Source: an uncultured Dysgonomonas sp. (GTDB taxonomy: Bacteria > Bacteroidota > Bacteroidia > Bacteroidales > Dysgonomonadaceae). Taken from it: DNA of 64,000 bases. Positions 55,071-63,291 of the stretch are shown here, one piece after another (the stretch's first letter is position 1; each line of letters begins with the position of its first letter). The stretch is taken from the NCBI GenBank assembly GCA_900556485.1, contig USOX01000001.1, positions 434,001-498,000 on the forward strand, written 5' to 3'. The notes beneath the pieces are model-generated. The model saw only the letters and a program-made list of their open reading frames with translations. It ran no database searches and was not told where the DNA came from. Position numbers and translations under genes: made by a program.

Positions 55071-55172
55071 TGAGAAATGAAAAATTGAAAATGAAGAATG
55101 AAAAATGGCGCAAAACCACAATAAATTATTCATGTATAATTTATTTTTCATTATTCACTATTCATTCCTCAT
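55071..55172. repeat. Inverted repeat family D, copy 2
   Basis: The left arm contains ATGAAGAATGAAAAATG and the right arm TTTTTCATTATTCACTATTC; it ends exactly at the DUF58 stop codon (55173). Confidence 0.72.
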
Positions 55173-56540
55173 TTATATAAGTCCTCTCGCCTTAAACTCC
55201 AAATACTTATTAATGGAATTGATTGTCAGGCTTTCGGGTTTCGACAGCACCGTATGAATACCATGACGGTTTAGTTCTTTTACTATCAGATGTTTATCAT
55301 TCGATAGCTTTTCCGCCATCCCTTTTCTGAAAGTTTCCTCTATATTGGTAGGCTGAGTATCAAGTACTTCATTGAATTCCGAATTGAGAAAGAATGCCAC
55401 CAATACTAAATGATCCTTAGCCAGGCGGCTCAGATATTTTAGTTGTCGGCGCATACCATTCACTGTTTCGAAATTTGTGTAAAGGATAATCAGGCTTCGT
55501 TGCGATAGTTTACGCCTCACCGTAATGTAAAGCCTCTCGTAATCAGACTCTTTAAAGTCTGTTTTCTGGGCGTAAAGCGTTTCCAGTATGCTATTGCGTT
55601 GACGGCGTTGTTTGTCTGCAGGAAGTATCTCGTCTATATCCTTCGAGAAGGTTATCAGCCCGGCTTTATCACCCTTATTCAATGCCGTACTGCAAACCAT
55701 CAATGTAGAATTAATTGCATAGTCGAGCAATGTCATCTCATTGAAAGGCATCTTCATCGTACGCCCCTTATCTATAATACAATAGACAGGTTGCGATTTC
55801 TCTTCCTGATAAGTATTTACCATCAACTGGTTCATTCGGGCAGTAGCCTTGTAGTTGATAGTACGGGGGTCATCACCGATAATGTAATGTTTGATATGGT
55901 CAAACTCTGTAGCGTGTCCCAATCTTCTTATCTTTTTCACCCCATAATCTGTCAGACGGTGCGATGCGGCAAGCAGTTCATACTTATGCATTTCTATAAA
56001 TGACGGATATACAGCTACATCCTTATGATTATCGAATATATATCGTCTGCTGATAAATCCAAAAATGCCTGTTACGAATATATTCAATGCACCAAACTGA
56101 TAAACACCTCGTTGAGTAGGGCGCAGGTCATAATAGAAAACCTGAGTGCGGTCTATGCCCAGCGATGTATTGAATATCAGGTCGCGCTTTTGGAACTGAA
56201 AAGGCACTTCTTCTACTATTGCTATCTTTATCTTGAACGGGTAGCGGTTCGATACCGATATCGAAATCGTATTCTGATCGCCATTCGACAGACGGTCGGG
56301 GCAGGTACGTGATGCTACTATTCCCTTTCGTTGACGATAAGCCGAAAGGATATCGAGCAGGATAAAGACCCCGATAACTCCCATTACAATCTGCATTACG
56401 AAATAGAAGTTGTCGAAGATAAAGCATAGGAAAAGCCCCAGCACACATACAGCAAGTGTGATGAAAAAAAGATTGGTAAGATACAGGCTTTTGAAAAACC
56501 GTATCAACGAGGGACTTCCGCTTTGTCTATAAGTTGGCAT
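55173..56540 (-). CDS. DUF58 domain protein (MoxR partner)
   Basis: 455 residues. Two membrane helices at the N-terminus (about 20-60), then a beta-sandwich region, then the DUF58 core: ATEFDHIKHYIIGDDPRTIN (the E-F-D...GDDxRxIN signature), and a vWA-like domain opening CIIDKGRTMKMPF, where D-x-G-R-x-M replaces the standard metal-site motif, as is usual in DUF58. It overlaps the MoxR gene upstream by 37 bp, so translation is coupled. DUF58 proteins are thought to be MoxR clients or adaptors. Confidence 0.93.
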   Translation of the reverse strand: MPTYRQSGSPSLIRFFKSLYLTNLFFITLAVCVLGLFLCFIFDNFYFVMQIVMGVIGVFILLDILSAYRQRKGIVASRTCPDRLSNGDQNTISISVSNRYPFKIKIAIVEEVPFQFQKRDLIFNTSLGIDRTQVFYYDLRPTQRGVYQFGALNIFVTGIFGFISRRYIFDNHKDVAVYPSFIEMHKYELLAASHRLTDYGVKKIRRLGHATEFDHIKHYIIGDDPRTINYKATARMNQLMVNTYQEEKSQPVYCIIDKGRTMKMPFNEMTLLDYAINSTLMVCSTALNKGDKAGLITFSKDIDEILPADKQRRQRNSILETLYAQKTDFKESDYERLYITVRRKLSQRSLIILYTNFETVNGMRRQLKYLSRLAKDHLVLVAFFLNSEFNEVLDTQPTNIEETFRKGMAEKLSNDKHLIVKELNRHGIHTVLSKPESLTINSINKYLEFKARGLI

Positions 56541-57478
56541 ATGATAGTATCGGTAGATGTACCGTCCATTTCTTTTTCGGGTGTTAATAATACTCTGTGT
56601 CTCAGTACAGGCACTGCCATTTCTTTGATGTCGTCAGGTGTAATGAAGTCGCGTCCCCTGATTGCAGCCAATGCTTTCGAAGCATTCAGAATTGCCAGAG
56701 AAGCACGAGGCGATGCACCAAGCGTAATCCAAGGGCTTTGGCGTGTCGCTGATACAATCTGAGCAATGTATTCCAGCAAGTGGCGTTCTACATATACCTT
56801 GTCCACAGCCTGACGCAATGCATTAAGTTTAGCACCATCCAATACAGGGCGGATACCTACCTCAGCAGAAAGCTCACCCCTGTTTTGTCTGTCCAGAATA
56901 GAAATTTCTTCTACAATATTAGGATAGTCTACCACAATCTTGAAAAGGAAGCGGTCTAGCTGAGCTTCAGGCAGACGGTATGTACCTTCTTGTTCTATAG
57001 GGTTTTGAGTGGCTACTACAAGGAAAGGATATCCCATTTTGTAAGTAGTGCCATCATTAGTTACCTGGCGTTCTTCCATCACCTCAAACAAGGCTGCCTG
57101 CGTTTTGGCAGGGGAACGGTTTATTTCGTCAATAAGGACAATATTAGAGAATATAGGTCCTTTCTTGAATTCGAATTTCGACGATCCCGGAAGGAATACG
57201 CTTGTACCAAGCACATCGGAAGGCATCAGGTCGGGTGTGAACTGTATACGGCTGAAACCTACATCAAAAGTTTTTGCCAACAGCTTAGCCGAAAGTGTTT
57301 TAGCTACTCCCGGAACACCTTCTACCAATATATGTCCGTTTGCCAGTACGGCAACAATCATCTGCTCTATCATCTGGTGTTGCCCAACAACAACACGCCC
57401 TATTTCATGTTTTATATCTTGAACGCTCCGGCTAAGTTCGGAGAAATCTATTCTCGATTGAAATTCCAAGTCTGACAT
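56504..57478 (-). CDS. MoxR family AAA+ ATPase
   Basis: 324 residues. Walker A ILVEGVPGVAKTLSAKLL, Walker B NIVLIDEINRSPAKTQAALF, sensor 1 VVATQNPIEQEGTYRLPEAQ, and a C-terminal lid with TLGASPRASLAILNASKALA. MoxR ATPases act as chaperones that load metals or activate vWA-domain partners. It lies between DUF4350 and DUF58 in the minus-strand operon. A GC-armed repeat (57504-57675) separates it from DUF4350. Confidence 0.96.
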   Translation of the reverse strand: MSDLEFQSRIDFSELSRSVQDIKHEIGRVVVGQHQMIEQMIVAVLANGHILVEGVPGVAKTLSAKLLAKTFDVGFSRIQFTPDLMPSDVLGTSVFLPGSSKFEFKKGPIFSNIVLIDEINRSPAKTQAALFEVMEERQVTNDGTTYKMGYPFLVVATQNPIEQEGTYRLPEAQLDRFLFKIVVDYPNIVEEISILDRQNRGELSAEVGIRPVLDGAKLNALRQAVDKVYVERHLLEYIAQIVSATRQSPWITLGASPRASLAILNASKALAAIRGRDFITPDDIKEMAVPVLRHRVLLTPEKEMDGTSTDTIICQLIDKAEVPR

Positions 57479-57503
57479 ATCTTTGTTTTTTTATTTAGTT
57501 ACC

Positions 57504-57675
57504 GCCCCCTCCCGGCCTCCCCCAAATGGGGAGGAGATCAAACGAGACGAATTTAATTATGAGTTATGGGTTATAAATTATGAATTAAATCTTTTTCAAT
57601 TTTCATTATTAATTCTTCATTCCTTTTACCGCTCCAGCGTTACTCCTCCCCATTTGGGGGAGGCTGGGAGGGGGC
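57504..57675. repeat. GC-armed inverted-repeat element (family B), copy 2
   Basis: The left arm starts GCCCCCTCCCGGCCTCCCCC and the right arm ends GGGGGAGGCTGGGAGGGGGC. The middle (TTTAATTATGAGTTATGGGT, ATGAATTAAATCTTTTTCAA) is nearly identical to the 44762 copy. It sits inside the operon, between DUF4350 and MoxR, and its right part is read as the DUF4350 C-terminus. Confidence 0.87.
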
Positions 57676-59015
57676 GCCTTTACATTCCTATAAAATTCTT
57701 CGAGCAAATTATTATACCTCAAGAACAACTCTCCATCTACATATGCATAATGAAGAATATCAGCATAGAGGCCAAACAGGCTGGCTAAATTGCTTTTTTC
57801 TACTCCCGATTTAGCACTCAACGACTTCAAAAAGTCCTCATCCACCGATTCGGTAGAGAGATAGAAATGCTTCCTGATAAAATCGAGGAAGTAAGCATGC
57901 CTCTTCAAAGCTATGGTCTTAAAGTCTTTCTTCTGATAATATAAGTTGCTGATAGTGTCCAGAAACTCCAGCGAAGAGTTCACAGGTGGTTCTATTACAG
58001 GTATTATCCGCTGTATCCTCTTAGCCCTGAATATCATAAACAGAAGCAAGCCTCCAAGTATAAGGTATAATGCGACACGCAAAGGCGGACTCTTGAGCAT
58101 CTCCTGGAAAGATCCTCCTTCACCCGGCGAACCTTGTGTCTGATATTCGTCCCACAGTACTTTTCCATTGCGAGGCAGATAAGATAGAGAACGGAAACCG
58201 AAATCGTACTTTTCTGTTTTCAGCATATTTATGTTGGCAAAAGCAGTAGGCATGGTATGCAGATAGATATTTCCTTTCCCAAATTTGATTTCTGCAAATA
58301 CAACCTCTCCTTTGTTATTTGTAGCCAGAATCCTATATGGTTGAGTGCATTTATCCATCTTAAGCTCAACTCTTGCATACACATACGCAAAGTTGTACTT
58401 CTTCTCAGGATAGTCGGTAAGAGTGAAAGCCGAGTCTGCATCCATATATACACTTTCGGTTGTTACACCGAGGGTATCCAGCAGTTTCTTGTCAAACATT
58501 TCAGCTGCAACGAATACATTGTTTCCAATACCAACAAAGTCGAGCAGATACTTTCTGTCCACCTTATCCAGATCGAAGCGCGTATGTATAAATACATAAG
58601 ATGTAGTGTCCCTTATATCTTCTATATCTACAAAACGGTCTAACGGATCTTCATCCTCCTCATAAGCCAGGTATTCATCTTCTCCATCGTAGCTTAGAGA
58701 ATCTTCTATAATAGTATAATTACCATAATAATAAGGCTCTTCCTTTTCGAGGGTGTATTCATCATTATAATAAAAATACTCCTGCATACCCTTTTTCAGG
58801 TTGTTGTAGACCGGCAGGCGTGTACTTCTTATTTTTGCTTTGTCGAATACATCTTCCAGTAGCTGATAAGTGATATATGTTCCGTACGGGCTTGTTTTGG
58901 TATTTATAAAGTTATGGCTCCAGTCCACCTCTTTTGGCTCCTGGGTTTTAGCAAATGATAATCCTATCAATAAGAGGATGATCACTGCAATTAGTGCTCC
59001 GGTCTTCTTATCCAT
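57609..59015 (-). CDS. DUF4350 domain protein
   Basis: 468 residues. N-terminal membrane helix (about 7-24), then a large exported domain opening FINTKTSPYGTYITYQLLED (DUF4350 start pattern) with an acidic stretch (EDEYLAYEEDEDPLDRF), a second helix (about 310-330, LYLILGGLLLFMIFRAKRI), and a C-terminal cytoplasmic helical region. The last residues (PPPSLPQMGRSNAGAVKGMKN) are encoded by the family-B repeat. It overlaps the DUF4129 gene by 8 bp. Confidence 0.9.
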   Translation of the reverse strand: MDKKTGALIAVIILLLIGLSFAKTQEPKEVDWSHNFINTKTSPYGTYITYQLLEDVFDKAKIRSTRLPVYNNLKKGMQEYFYYNDEYTLEKEEPYYYGNYTIIEDSLSYDGEDEYLAYEEDEDPLDRFVDIEDIRDTTSYVFIHTRFDLDKVDRKYLLDFVGIGNNVFVAAEMFDKKLLDTLGVTTESVYMDADSAFTLTDYPEKKYNFAYVYARVELKMDKCTQPYRILATNNKGEVVFAEIKFGKGNIYLHTMPTAFANINMLKTEKYDFGFRSLSYLPRNGKVLWDEYQTQGSPGEGGSFQEMLKSPPLRVALYLILGGLLLFMIFRAKRIQRIIPVIEPPVNSSLEFLDTISNLYYQKKDFKTIALKRHAYFLDFIRKHFYLSTESVDEDFLKSLSAKSGVEKSNLASLFGLYADILHYAYVDGELFLRYNNLLEEFYRNVKAPPPSLPQMGRSNAGAVKGMKN

Positions 59016-59784
59016 TTGTTATCATTTTACTGAAGTTATCCATCTTATTATATATTTCCGAGAATTGTGTCTCGTCCACAGAGAATTCTCCATACCATAC
59101 ATAGTCGAAAATAAGCGTATTTTCCAAAAACTTAGAACGCAATGCCTGATTGCTTATTTCGTGCTGGTAGCTATAGTTTGTCTTATTTATCTGCCAGTTG
59201 ATATATTCTTTGTCTGACAGCAGTTTCAGATTTTTAAGATACAGGAATCGTGTAGCAAGACGGTAATCTCTATTCTTCATAGCATTAGCAATCAGACTAT
59301 TGAAGTCCATCTCGTGTACATTCTCAGTATAAATATCTATTTCTGGTGTATCCAGCTTTTTCTTGCCGAGGATACTCCGGTAGTCGATGCCCAGAAACTT
59401 CAAGATAAGTAGGCAGAGAAGTATAATTATTATAATAACAACAAAATACCCCACTACACCCGAATCGAATACGCTACCAAAACTTTTGCCCAGCCATTTG
59501 AATATTTTGTACTTTAGTTGATCCCACCACGAAGCTTTGCGTTCCACATTTCTTTTGTAGTCGAAACGGCTGTCTTTCTGAAATTCTTCAATTTTAGACT
59601 TGTCCGGAACCCTGAAATCTACAGGTTGAGGAGCCGGAACCGGTACTGTAGCTACTACAGCCGCAACTGTATCTTGCTGTGCTTGTATTGTATCTGTTTG
59701 CGAAAATACTGGTATATAAAAACAGGCTAAGAGTATAACTGCTATACTCTTAACCCATTGTATATCTATGCTTTTTCTTACCAC
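59008..59784 (-). CDS. DUF4129-type membrane protein
   Basis: 258 residues from a GTG at 59784, seven bases inside the upstream gene; there is no ATG before the mature part, and the head is a signal-like helix (VKSIAVILLACFYIPVFSQ). A second helix spans about 128-150 (VVIIIIILLCLLILKFLG). The C-terminal cytoplasmic part (NSLIANAMKNRDYRLATRFL, YLKNLKLLSDKEYINWQ) matches DUF4129. Part of the MoxR operon; its overlap with both neighbours points to coupled translation. Confidence 0.88.
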   Translation of the reverse strand: MVRKSIDIQWVKSIAVILLACFYIPVFSQTDTIQAQQDTVAAVVATVPVPAPQPVDFRVPDKSKIEEFQKDSRFDYKRNVERKASWWDQLKYKIFKWLGKSFGSVFDSGVVGYFVVIIIIILLCLLILKFLGIDYRSILGKKKLDTPEIDIYTENVHEMDFNSLIANAMKNRDYRLATRFLYLKNLKLLSDKEYINWQINKTNYSYQHEISNQALRSKFLENTLIFDYVWYGEFSVDETQFSEIYNKMDNFSKMITNG

Positions 59785-60641
59785 CCGTTCGGAGTGTTTT
59801 TAGGTTCGTTATTACCAATGTTGTCTATCTCTGTTTCCATATCCACACCTTCCAGCTTGTTGCGGTGACTGAAATACATCACACCCATTGCAACATACAA
59901 GATAGGATACAGAAGTAATGAACCCATATTAGCTATAAATGAAGCTATATAGAAGAACAAATCGCTGGTAAAGAAGTCAATGTCCAAAGCATGACCAAGC
60001 ATTACCATATAAGTAGGTATTGCGAAAATTGCGCTGACGATGCTTATAATCAGTGTGATAACGATACCAAACCCGAATGTTGTCCACCAATTGTTTTTCA
60101 CCAGTTCGTAACTGCGTTGGAAGCTATCGATAATACTTCTTTCCTCTATTATATATACATAGGCGTAAAATCCTAAATATACATATGCAATAATACCCGG
60201 TATGATACACAATACAGTACCTATACCTACAATAACACCATATATAATAGATGCTAAAAACACTGGCAATATAGCTCTGATTGCTTTTGGCCATACCTCT
60301 TTACTGTCTACAATCCCATTTGGCGACTTTACATATGCACCCAGATAAGATATTATATATGTACTCATTAATAGCATTACTACGGCAAGGAAGAAATACG
60401 CAATAAAAAATCCCGGAGTAAGCATATCCCTGTATATATCAAAAGGATTGGCATAGCTCTCTATATCGCTCATGTCCATTGTATTAGGCGTAAAAAACGC
60501 ACTGATAAGCATTATTGGAATCAGGATAAGCAGAGGCTTTATAATAGCACCATAATTTTGCTTGATAAAGGCAAAAGAGGTATCGAAATTACCACCGAAA
60601 TCACGCGATGCGAACAATTTAATTTTTTGAGGTTGTTCCAT
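59778..60641 (-). CDS. Multi-pass membrane protein of the MoxR operon
   Basis: 287 residues, about six helices: PLLILIPIMLISAFFTP, FFIAYFFLAVVMLLMSTYII, IYGVIVGIGTVLCIIPGIIA and others. The layout resembles YciC/glycerophosphodiester-phosphodiesterase membrane-domain proteins (DUF975-like), but I cannot name the family. It overlaps the SpoIIM-like gene by 23 bp and the DUF4129 gene by 7 bp. Confidence 0.82.
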   Translation of the reverse strand: MEQPQKIKLFASRDFGGNFDTSFAFIKQNYGAIIKPLLILIPIMLISAFFTPNTMDMSDIESYANPFDIYRDMLTPGFFIAYFFLAVVMLLMSTYIISYLGAYVKSPNGIVDSKEVWPKAIRAILPVFLASIIYGVIVGIGTVLCIIPGIIAYVYLGFYAYVYIIEERSIIDSFQRSYELVKNNWWTTFGFGIVITLIISIVSAIFAIPTYMVMLGHALDIDFFTSDLFFYIASFIANMGSLLLYPILYVAMGVMYFSHRNKLEGVDMETEIDNIGNNEPKNTPNGW

Positions 60642-61590
60642 TTGTCTTTTTATTTAATTGATAAGGATAATAAAAAAAGTACCATATTATAAAGAGGGCC
60701 GACAGGCCTATAATGGTAAGATTAAAATACACAGGCATTTCGGTGAGCCGTGTCAGATAGCTTTCTATAAATGCAGCTACAATAAACACCGGAACCAAGC
60801 CTACCACAACTTTCAGCGCATCTTTAGCTGCTTTTTTGAGAGCATAAGCACGCTTATAACTTCCCGGAAACAACAGGCTGTTGCCAAGGATAAGCCCTGC
60901 GCCTCCTGCTATAATAATGGCTGATATTTCGAGTGTACCATGAAGCCATATACTCACGGCAGACGTAGCCAGCAATCCCTTTGTATAGAAAAAATACTGG
61001 AAGACGCCGAGCATCACCCCATTCGAAAAAAGCACATAAACCGTTCCTACCGAACAGAAGATCCCGAAGATAAAGGCAAGGAAAGCCACCCTTATATTGT
61101 TGGTAGCAATACCGAAAAACATCATCTCTTCACCCGACGATTTGTATATTGCCATAGGATCATCGTTGTCAATGTTTTCCAATGTCTGGTTTACATAGCC
61201 GTGCCCTAATATAGTATAAGCAAACTGAGGGTTCTGCTGCAATGAGAAAATACCTAATACAACCCCCGCAAACATAAAAAGGAACGAATAAAGCATATTC
61301 TTCCTGTAGCGGTACATAACCATCGGAAGCTCTGTCTTCCAGAAATGAAGAAAGCGTCCCTTCCTTTTTTTACGGTACTTGTATATATTGATAAAGTAGC
61401 GTCCGGTAAGCTGGTTGAGGTACTTTACCGTTTGCGAACGGGGATAGAACGTACGTGCGTACGATAAATCATCCGTCAGTTCTATGAAGTTGTCTGCCAA
61501 AGTTTCGGCCGGTATATCTCTATCTTGTGTCTGACCGTCTATTTGCTGCCACTTATCTCTATTTTGCTTAATAAACGCGGCTTCTCTCAT
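60619..61590 (-). CDS. SpoIIM-like (stage II sporulation protein M family) membrane protein
   Basis: 323 residues from the ATG at 61590 (MREAAFIKQNRDKWQQI); a TTG three codons upstream is less likely. Cytoplasmic N-terminal third, then about six helices with NNIRVAFLAFIFGIFCSVGT and WLHGTLEISAIIIAGGAGLI, the SpoIIM-family marks. In Bacillus SpoIIM works with SpoIID/P in peptidoglycan remodelling; in Bacteroidetes it appears with MoxR clusters, not sporulation. First gene of the minus-strand operon. Confidence 0.9.
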   Translation of the reverse strand: MREAAFIKQNRDKWQQIDGQTQDRDIPAETLADNFIELTDDLSYARTFYPRSQTVKYLNQLTGRYFINIYKYRKKRKGRFLHFWKTELPMVMYRYRKNMLYSFLFMFAGVVLGIFSLQQNPQFAYTILGHGYVNQTLENIDNDDPMAIYKSSGEEMMFFGIATNNIRVAFLAFIFGIFCSVGTVYVLFSNGVMLGVFQYFFYTKGLLATSAVSIWLHGTLEISAIIIAGGAGLILGNSLLFPGSYKRAYALKKAAKDALKVVVGLVPVFIVAAFIESYLTRLTEMPVYFNLTIIGLSALFIIWYFFYYPYQLNKKTNGTTSKN

Positions 61591-61792
61591 TAAAATCAAT
61601 TAGTTAATTCGATAATATGCCAATGTGCCAATGGCACGAAGCGACAAAAACTTGTCTGCTTGTATCTCGTCTGCCAGTAAATTAAAAACTAGTAAACTCG
61701 TACAAATATAGTCCTTTGAGTAAAAAGAATGAAAAAAATATGCTAATAATCGTTCAAAAAAATTAAATTTGCCAATCATTTTATCTATCACA

Positions 61793-62542
61793 ATGATTAT
61801 TGAAGTACAGACGACCCAAAATGTGACTATAGATTACGAAACTGCCGGTGTAGGACAACGGCTTGTAGCGTACATTGTAGACATTATCGCAATTGTTATT
61901 TGGGTTATTGGTTGGATATGGATACTTTCTTTCCTCAGCAAAGTAGGATTGGAGAGAGCTTTTGACGGAGATCTCACTGCGATATTCTTCATTATAGTGA
62001 TCTTTTTTCCGGTTATTCTTTATGATTTCCTTTTCGAAACATTCAATAACGGGCAGAGCCTTGGTAAAATGGCCTTGAAAATAAAAGTGATAAATCTCGA
62101 CGGTACAGCCCCTACCACAGGTTCTTATATGGTTAGATGGCTTTTCCGCCTTGTCGATTTTACGCTTACAGAAGGATTCCTAGCCATTATAATGGTAGCG
62201 GTTACTAAAAAATCGCAACGGTTGGGAGACTATCTGGCAGGAACTACGGTGATAGACCTGAAGTCGAACTTCAGGAATAAATCGTTATCACTTTCCGATC
62301 TGGACTTTCAGGTCGACTACAAAGTTTCTTATCCTGATATTTTAGACAGACTGTCCGATAAAGACATACAAACAATACGTTCGATAATAGAAGATCCGCG
62401 CATGCGCGACAACGATTATTTTAACCAACGCCTGGCAGACAGGATTAAAACCATCACAGGTTACACATACGATGGCCCAGACAGAGTCTTCTTGCGAAGA
62501 ATTATAAGCGATTACAATTTCCTGGCTTTGCAGGAATATTAA
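61793..62542 (+). CDS. RDD family membrane protein
   Basis: 249 residues from the ATG at 61793 (MIIEVQTTQNVTIDYETA). The RDD domain shows GVGQRLVAYIVDIIAIVIWV (the R/D-D motif), FNNGQSLGKMALKIKVINLD and GSYMVRWLFRLVDF. Three to four membrane helices, then a cytoplasmic tail. Divergent from the SpoIIM-like gene, about 200 bp apart, so it can share regulation with the MoxR operon; RDD genes often accompany MoxR clusters. Confidence 0.92.
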   Translation: MIIEVQTTQNVTIDYETAGVGQRLVAYIVDIIAIVIWVIGWIWILSFLSKVGLERAFDGDLTAIFFIIVIFFPVILYDFLFETFNNGQSLGKMALKIKVINLDGTAPTTGSYMVRWLFRLVDFTLTEGFLAIIMVAVTKKSQRLGDYLAGTTVIDLKSNFRNKSLSLSDLDFQVDYKVSYPDILDRLSDKDIQTIRSIIEDPRMRDNDYFNQRLADRIKTITGYTYDGPDRVFLRRIISDYNFLALQEY

Positions 62543-62695
62543 TTGCTGTACGCACTGGAATGTGCTGAAAAACTTTACTTAACAAACTTTAATCTATTAA
62601 CAACCAAAATGTAAAAAATAGAATATAGACGGAACTAGCGCAATAATATTAACGTTTTATAATAAAAGGCTAACCTTTAATAGCACTTTTGAGTA

Positions 62696-63235
62696 ATGAA
62701 AACGAAAGAAGACAAAAGAACTTACTCCTCAAGTGATGTCTTGGAAGACCAAATTGAGCATACTCAGGTAATAGTACAGGCCTATAATCACTTGTATCCA
62801 TCGGAAACGAAAAAGAAATCGGATATGTTGAAGCTGCTATTCGATAAGATAGGGAAAAAAAGTATAATTGAACAACCTTTTTTCTGCTACTATGGCAAGA
62901 ATATATCCATTGGTGAAAATTCCTATGCTAACGAAAGCTGTATATTTTACGATAAGGCAAAAATTTCTATAGGAAATAATGTTATTATCAGTACAAATGT
63001 AGAGATTTATACAGCAATGGAGCCAGTTAAGAAACCGGCTCAACCTGTAACTATCGGCGATAATGTGTGGATAGGGGGATGTGTAAAAATATACCCCGGT
63101 GTATCTATCGGCGAAAATTCATTGATTGTAGCCGGTAGCAAAGTCAAAAATGACATACCGCCCAATACAATAGCAATGGGCGATCCGGCTAAAGTTGTCA
63201 AAGAAATAGAAGATGTAGATGAGGTGGATGATTAG
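62696..63235 (+). CDS. Sugar O-acetyltransferase-like (left-handed beta-helix) protein
   Basis: 179 residues. Hexapeptide-repeat acyltransferase of the maltose/galactoside acetyltransferase group: FFCYYGKNISIGENSYANES, CIFYDKAKISIGNNVIISTN, QPVTIGDNVWIGGCVKIYPG, GDPAKVVKEI. Where this family has T-x-x-H-P with the catalytic His, this protein reads TAMEP (Glu109). The acidic end EDVDEVDD is unusual. Either it is an altered enzyme or a non-enzymatic relative. Monocistronic. Confidence 0.88.
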   Translation: MKTKEDKRTYSSSDVLEDQIEHTQVIVQAYNHLYPSETKKKSDMLKLLFDKIGKKSIIEQPFFCYYGKNISIGENSYANESCIFYDKAKISIGNNVIISTNVEIYTAMEPVKKPAQPVTIGDNVWIGGCVKIYPGVSIGENSLIVAGSKVKNDIPPNTIAMGDPAKVVKEIEDVDEVDD

Positions 63236-63291
63236 TTCATGTGCCAATATGGTAATATGCCAATTAGCTAATTATACAAAGTAGCTAAAAG

